A DNA stretch of 44,801 bases from Burkholderiales bacterium (lineage in GTDB: Bacteria; Pseudomonadota; Gammaproteobacteria; Burkholderiales; Burkholderiaceae_C). This document shows positions 39,217-44,801 of the stretch, piece by piece (within the stretch, counting starts at the first letter, position 1; each line of letters opens with the position of its first letter). Location of the stretch: assembly GCA_020354665.1 (NCBI GenBank), contig CP070653.1, positions 1,779,304 to 1,824,104 on the forward strand. The letters run 5' to 3'. Made by a program: the position numbers and the translations under genes. The notes beneath the pieces are model-generated. The model was not told the origin of the DNA. It was given only the letters and a program-made list of their open reading frames with translations, and ran no database searches.

Positions 39217-40323
39217 ATGATTGTTCTGAAAGCAGGCCAGGAAAAGGTGCTGAGTGCTTTGCAGTCGGTCGCGGGCATTGTCGAACGTCGGCACACCCTG
39301 CCGATCTTGGCCAACGTGCTGATCCGCAAGCGTGGCAGCAGCGTCGAGTTCACGACCAGCGACCTGGAGATTCAGGTGCGCACCCAGTCCGAACTCGGGG
39401 GTGATAGCGGCGAATACGCGACAACACTGGCCGCACGCAAGCTGATCGACATCCTGCGTTCGATGCCGAATGACCAGACAGTGTCGCTGTCCTCCAACCA
39501 GAGCAAGCTCACGCTGCAGGGAGGCAAGAGCCGCTTCACGCTGCAGACGCTGCCGGCGGAGGATTTCCCGCTGGTGCAGGAAGCGGCGGACTTCGGGCCC
39601 TCGTTCAGCGTGCCGCAGAAGACGCTGAAGTCGCTGATCAACCAAGTGCACTTCGCGATGGCGGTGCACGACATCCGCTACTACCTCAATGGCATCTTGT
39701 TTGTCGCTGAGGGCAAGACGCTGACGCTGGTGGCGACCGACGGCCACCGGCTGGCACTGGCGCAGGCCACGCTGGCCGGCGAGATCCCCAAGCAGGAGGT
39801 GATCCTGCCGCGCAAGACGGTGCTCGAGTTGCTGCGGTTGCTCAAGGACGAGGAGGCGCCAATCGATATCCGCTTTGCGGGCAACCAGGCCAAGTTCGAG
39901 TTTTCCGGGATGGAGTTCGTTACCAAGCTGGTCGAGGGCAAGTTCCCCGACTACAACCGCGTGATCCCGAAGGGTCACAAGAACCACGTGACGCTCGGCC
40001 GTATCGCGCTGCTGTCAAGCCTGCAGCGCGCCGAGATCCTGACCAGCGAGAAATTCAAGGGCGTGCGCCTGAACTTCGAGCCCGGCCTGCTACGCATCAC
40101 GTCGAGCAACGCCGAGCAGGAAGAAGCCAAGGAGGAACTCGAGATCGACTACGAGGGTGACCCGATCGAGATCGGTTTCAACGTGACCTACCTGCGCGAG
40201 GCGCTCGCGAACATGGGGCAGGAGATGGTCACGGTATCGCTGCAGGACGCCAACAGTTCGGCGCTGATCACGATCCCGGAGCAGGCCGGGTTCAAGTACG
40301 TCGTGATGCCAATGCGCATCTGA
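39217..40323 (+). CDS. dnaN: DNA polymerase III beta subunit (sliding clamp)
   Basis: This 368-residue clamp dimerises around DNA and tethers polymerases. Three repeated domains are recognisable, with RRHTLPILANVLI near the start, FAMAVHDIRYYLNGILF and GHRLALA in the middle, and the C-terminal YVVMPMRI ending. ATG 39217 has an excellent AGGAGAAG ribosome site. It lies between dnaA and gyrB in the usual order. Confidence 0.98.
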   Translation: MIVLKAGQEKVLSALQSVAGIVERRHTLPILANVLIRKRGSSVEFTTSDLEIQVRTQSELGGDSGEYATTLAARKLIDILRSMPNDQTVSLSSNQSKLTLQGGKSRFTLQTLPAEDFPLVQEAADFGPSFSVPQKTLKSLINQVHFAMAVHDIRYYLNGILFVAEGKTLTLVATDGHRLALAQATLAGEIPKQEVILPRKTVLELLRLLKDEEAPIDIRFAGNQAKFEFSGMEFVTKLVEGKFPDYNRVIPKGHKNHVTLGRIALLSSLQRAEILTSEKFKGVRLNFEPGLLRITSSNAEQEEAKEELEIDYEGDPIEIGFNVTYLREALANMGQEMVTVSLQDANSSALITIPEQAGFKYVVMPMRI

Positions 40324-40393
40324 GCGGCTCGCCGGTTGCCGCGGAGGGGCCAAGCACCCGCTTCGGCGCTGCAGATTTTCAGGTCCCGGCTGA

Positions 40394-42901
<2,508 letters not shown>

Positions 42902-42968
42902 TCGTCCAAGGCTGGGCTTGCGTTCCGGCCGGACGCGGCTGCGTCGACGGTTCGGGGGGGCGCCGGCG

Positions 42969-43220
42969 TCAGGCGGGATCGAGCCAGCGCACGAGGTAGT
43001 ACAGCCGCACGCCCTCCGACGAGCGGGACGGGCCCATCACTTCGGCGGCATGCCGATGGCTCGCTGGGTCGGCGTGCGCGAGCGCGGCTTCGGCGCTGGG
43101 CATCGGCTCGACGCAGGTCTCGGGGAAGCGCTTGCGGCTGCCGCGCTTGACGTTGACCACCGCCCACTGCCGCGTGACGAGGTGCGCCGCCTCGGGGTCG
43201 ATATAAACGCCGCCCTTCAT
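42969..43220 (-). CDS. Small conserved-looking protein of unknown function
   Basis: I do not recognise this 83-residue product. It is soluble in appearance, with a mixed strand/helix pattern (GGVYIDPEAAHLVTRQWAVVN, then a C-terminal VRLYYLVRWLDPA) and two short basic patches. Its ATG at 43220 overlaps the stop of the DsrS-like gene by four bases (ATGA), with GGGGTCTGAA upstream, so translational coupling supports it as real. It converges on gyrB with a 67-bp gap. Confidence 0.72.
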   Translation of the reverse strand: MKGGVYIDPEAAHLVTRQWAVVNVKRGSRKRFPETCVEPMPSAEAALAHADPASHRHAAEVMGPSRSSEGVRLYYLVRWLDPA

Positions 43221-44284
43221 TTCAGACCCCGCAGCACCCGCAGGTGGTGCAGCAGCGGCTGCAGCACGGGCGCGAGGTGGCGCCGCATCAGCGGTCCGAC
43301 CGCGGTGGTACGGGCGAGGATCGGCTCCGCGGCTGCACGGCCGGTCGCGGCCAGCGCGTGCGCCGCAGCGAGCGTGTCCGGCGCGACGCCCTGCAGCTCG
43401 CCTTGCGACGGCGAGCGCGCGTCGGCGAACCAGGCCGCGATCACGTCGAGCACGCCAAACACCGCATCGTGCGTCGGCGGTTTCTCGAGCGCCAGCGCGA
43501 GCGCGCGCAGTACGCCCTGGCCTGGCGCCGAGGCGCAGCGCACGAGCAGCGCGGCCTCCGCGTGACCGGCCTCGGCGGCGGCAGCCACGCCGGGATCCAG
43601 AGCAATCTGCGAGCCGACAGGCAACGTGTGCGGCTCATACTCAAGCCAGCCGAGCAGGTAATGCGGCCGGTTCTGCGCCGCGCGCCACAACCGCTCGCGC
43701 CAACGCGCATCAAGTTGCCCGGCGGCCGCGATGGCACGCACCGAGGCGATTGCGGCGTCAGGATCCTCTTCGAATGGCAGGTGCTCGAGCAGGTGCTGCG
43801 CGAGCACCGGGCCCATCGAGCCGCGGCGTACCGACTCGTGAGCGAGCATGCTGCGCGCTGTCTCATTGTCCGGCTGCGCCCACCAGACACGGCGCGCGAG
43901 TTCGTCGGTCAGGTTGGCCGACAGCGAAACCGCCGTCACCGCTTCCGGCTCGCCCAAACGCAGCAGGGCCTCCAGGTTCTTCGGGCTCGCGTGGCCGCTG
44001 CGCGTCCAGCGACGCAGATGCACCGGGTAGCCGCCAGGGAAGCCCATCGCGTGTCCGGCGAGCACTTCGCGCACGCGCATCAGGTAGCGCTCGGCGCGCG
44101 TGTCGGGGTGCAGCGCCACGCGCGCCTCGCCGCGCGGCGTGAGTGCGTACAGGGTCAACGCGCCGTCGTCGATGCGCACCGCATGCACCTCGCCGGCCAG
44201 CAGGACGGCCAGCCGCAGGGCATCTTCGGAGACGAGTTCGTTCAGCGACACGGCAGCAGCAAACGTCTGCGGCGATGATCGCAC
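43217..44284 (-). CDS. DsrS-like protein (sulfur reduction protein DsrS family)
   Basis: This is a soluble, largely helical protein of about 355 residues. From memory it resembles DsrS, a protein of unknown function first named in a sulfur-oxidising bacterium; the LSEDALRLAVLLAGEVHAVRIDDG-like beginning, FPGGYPVHLRRWTRSGHASPKNLEALLRLGEPEAV and LTDELARRVWWAQPDN segments are what I match. The start is uncertain: GTG 44284 or GTG 44251, neither with a good ribosome site; the frame stays open to the window edge but there it is antisense-like noise over the VWA gene. It sits between a VWA gene and a small coupled ORF. Confidence 0.65.
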   Translation of the reverse strand: MRSSPQTFAAAVSLNELVSEDALRLAVLLAGEVHAVRIDDGALTLYALTPRGEARVALHPDTRAERYLMRVREVLAGHAMGFPGGYPVHLRRWTRSGHASPKNLEALLRLGEPEAVTAVSLSANLTDELARRVWWAQPDNETARSMLAHESVRRGSMGPVLAQHLLEHLPFEEDPDAAIASVRAIAAAGQLDARWRERLWRAAQNRPHYLLGWLEYEPHTLPVGSQIALDPGVAAAAEAGHAEAALLVRCASAPGQGVLRALALALEKPPTHDAVFGVLDVIAAWFADARSPSQGELQGVAPDTLAAAHALAATGRAAAEPILARTTAVGPLMRRHLAPVLQPLLHHLRVLRGLK

Positions 44285-44352
44285 CCATCGTGGGCCAGCG
44301 AGCTGCCCTGTGGAGCTACCCGCGAAGGGAGGCTGCCCTCGCCTGCGGTCGC

Positions 44353-44801
44353 TCAGGCGAGCGCGATCCGTCGTCCCCACGGCACCGGCGCGCGGCCCTT
44401 GACCAGCCACAGCACGGGGTAGTCCGGCGGCCGCGCCGGGAAGGCGCCGTCGGCGTCGGTGAAGTACACCAGTGCGTCGGGCCGCCGGCCCTCGTGCTCG
44501 ATCCAGTCGAACACCGGCGCGAAGTCGGTGCCGCCGCCACCGGCAAGTTGCTTCGGCAGCAGCAGCGGCTCCCAGGGCTCGGCGATCCAGGGGCCGTCGG
44601 TCGCCAGCGCGCTGTCGCATGCCAGCAGCGTGGTGCGCACCGCGAGCGTGCCCTTCAGCGCATTGATCTCGGCGATGAACTCGGCCAAATCGCGTTCGCT
44701 GACCGAGCCCGAGGTATCGATCGCGATCACGATGTCGCCGGCATGGCTGCGCAGGCTGGGCAGCATCGCGTCGCCCTCCCGCCGCGACGGCCGCAGCCAC
44801 G
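44353..44801 (-). CDS. VWA-like (DUF2201-type) protein, C-terminal part
   Basis: This is the last 148 or so residues of a larger protein; the 5' part lies beyond the right edge. It is a von Willebrand A-type domain with a complete metal-ion-dependent adhesion site: DTSGSVS (DxSxS), the Thr in GGGGTDFAPVFDWIE, and the Asp in YFTDADGAF. In DUF2201-type proteins this domain follows a metallopeptidase-like N-terminal half, and the gene usually accompanies a MoxR-family AAA+ ATPase; both are expectations, not seen here. The DsrS-like gene starts 68 bp downstream. Confidence 0.85.
   Translation of the reverse strand, partial: WLRPSRREGDAMLPSLRSHAGDIVIAIDTSGSVSERDLAEFIAEINALKGTLAVRTTLLACDSALATDGPWIAEPWEPLLLPKQLAGGGGTDFAPVFDWIEHEGRRPDALVYFTDADGAFPARPPDYPVLWLVKGRAPVPWGRRIALA

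Noticed and set aside
44285-44800. Upstream extension of the DsrS-like frame to the window edge
   Set aside because: It overlaps the VWA-domain coding sequence on the same strand in a different frame and is Arg/Ala-rich nonsense; the VWA reading has clear motifs.

Overview
The window is GC-rich, densely packed bacterial chromosome from a betaproteobacterium of the order Burkholderiales. The evidence is the gene order recA-recX-sucC, mreB-mreC-mreD-mrdA-rodA divergent from gatCAB, marC, a TctD/TctE-type two-component system, and the canonical origin block rpmH-rnpA-yidD-yidC-mnmE / dnaA-dnaN-gyrB. The long internal segment in RnpA recalls the Rubrivivax/Leptothrix-like branch, but that placement is from memory of the family and not proven. 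I see no insertion sequence, prophage, CRISPR array, tRNA or rRNA gene. Almost everything is conserved core genome.

Layout, left to right. 1-2.5 kb: sucC (3' end cut by the window), recX and recA on the minus strand, with a LexA-box promoter at recA. 2.6-4.9 kb: response regulator and sensor kinase. 4.9-10.8 kb: the cell-elongation operon mreBCD-mrdA-rodA on the minus strand. 11.0-14.3 kb: gatCAB for Gln-tRNA/Asn-tRNA amidation. 14.3-17.3 kb: a DUF4124 protein and pyrE on the minus strand, facing an exonuclease III-type gene and a metallo-beta-lactamase-fold hydrolase on the plus strand. 17.3-21.4 kb: a minus-strand run of ECF sigma factor, membrane anti-sigma factor, AmpG permease and M48 peptidase, which reads like one envelope-stress transcription unit. 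21.5-23.1 kb: a flavin reductase, an 85-residue unknown protein and a gene-poor stretch with three hairpin terminators. 23.1-26.1 kb: marC and a GMC oxidoreductase, then a truncated metal/cobalamin-receptor gene. 26.2-32.6 kb: a glycine-rich RRM protein, then SDR, lptC, kdsC and kdsD with start/stop overlaps (LPS export and Kdo synthesis), a divergent CPA2 cation/proton antiporter, and a free-standing cyclic-nucleotide-binding protein.

32.8-42.9 kb is the replication-origin neighbourhood. mnmE, yidC, yidD, rnpA and rpmH run leftward; dnaA, dnaN and gyrB run rightward. A perfect DnaA box and a good rpmH promoter lie in the 319-bp gap between rpmH and dnaA, and DnaA-box-like sites recur before dnaN. 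Beyond gyrB, a minus-strand module holds a VWA-domain protein (5' end outside the window), a DsrS-like protein and a small unknown protein.

No clearly new multi-gene system is evident. The best leads are the sigma/anti-sigma/AmpG/M48 unit, the VWA-DsrS-small-protein module, the SDR gene where lptA would be expected, the enlarged RnpA, the G-tract in the RRM protein, and the uncharacterised transcripts around 22.2-23.0 kb.
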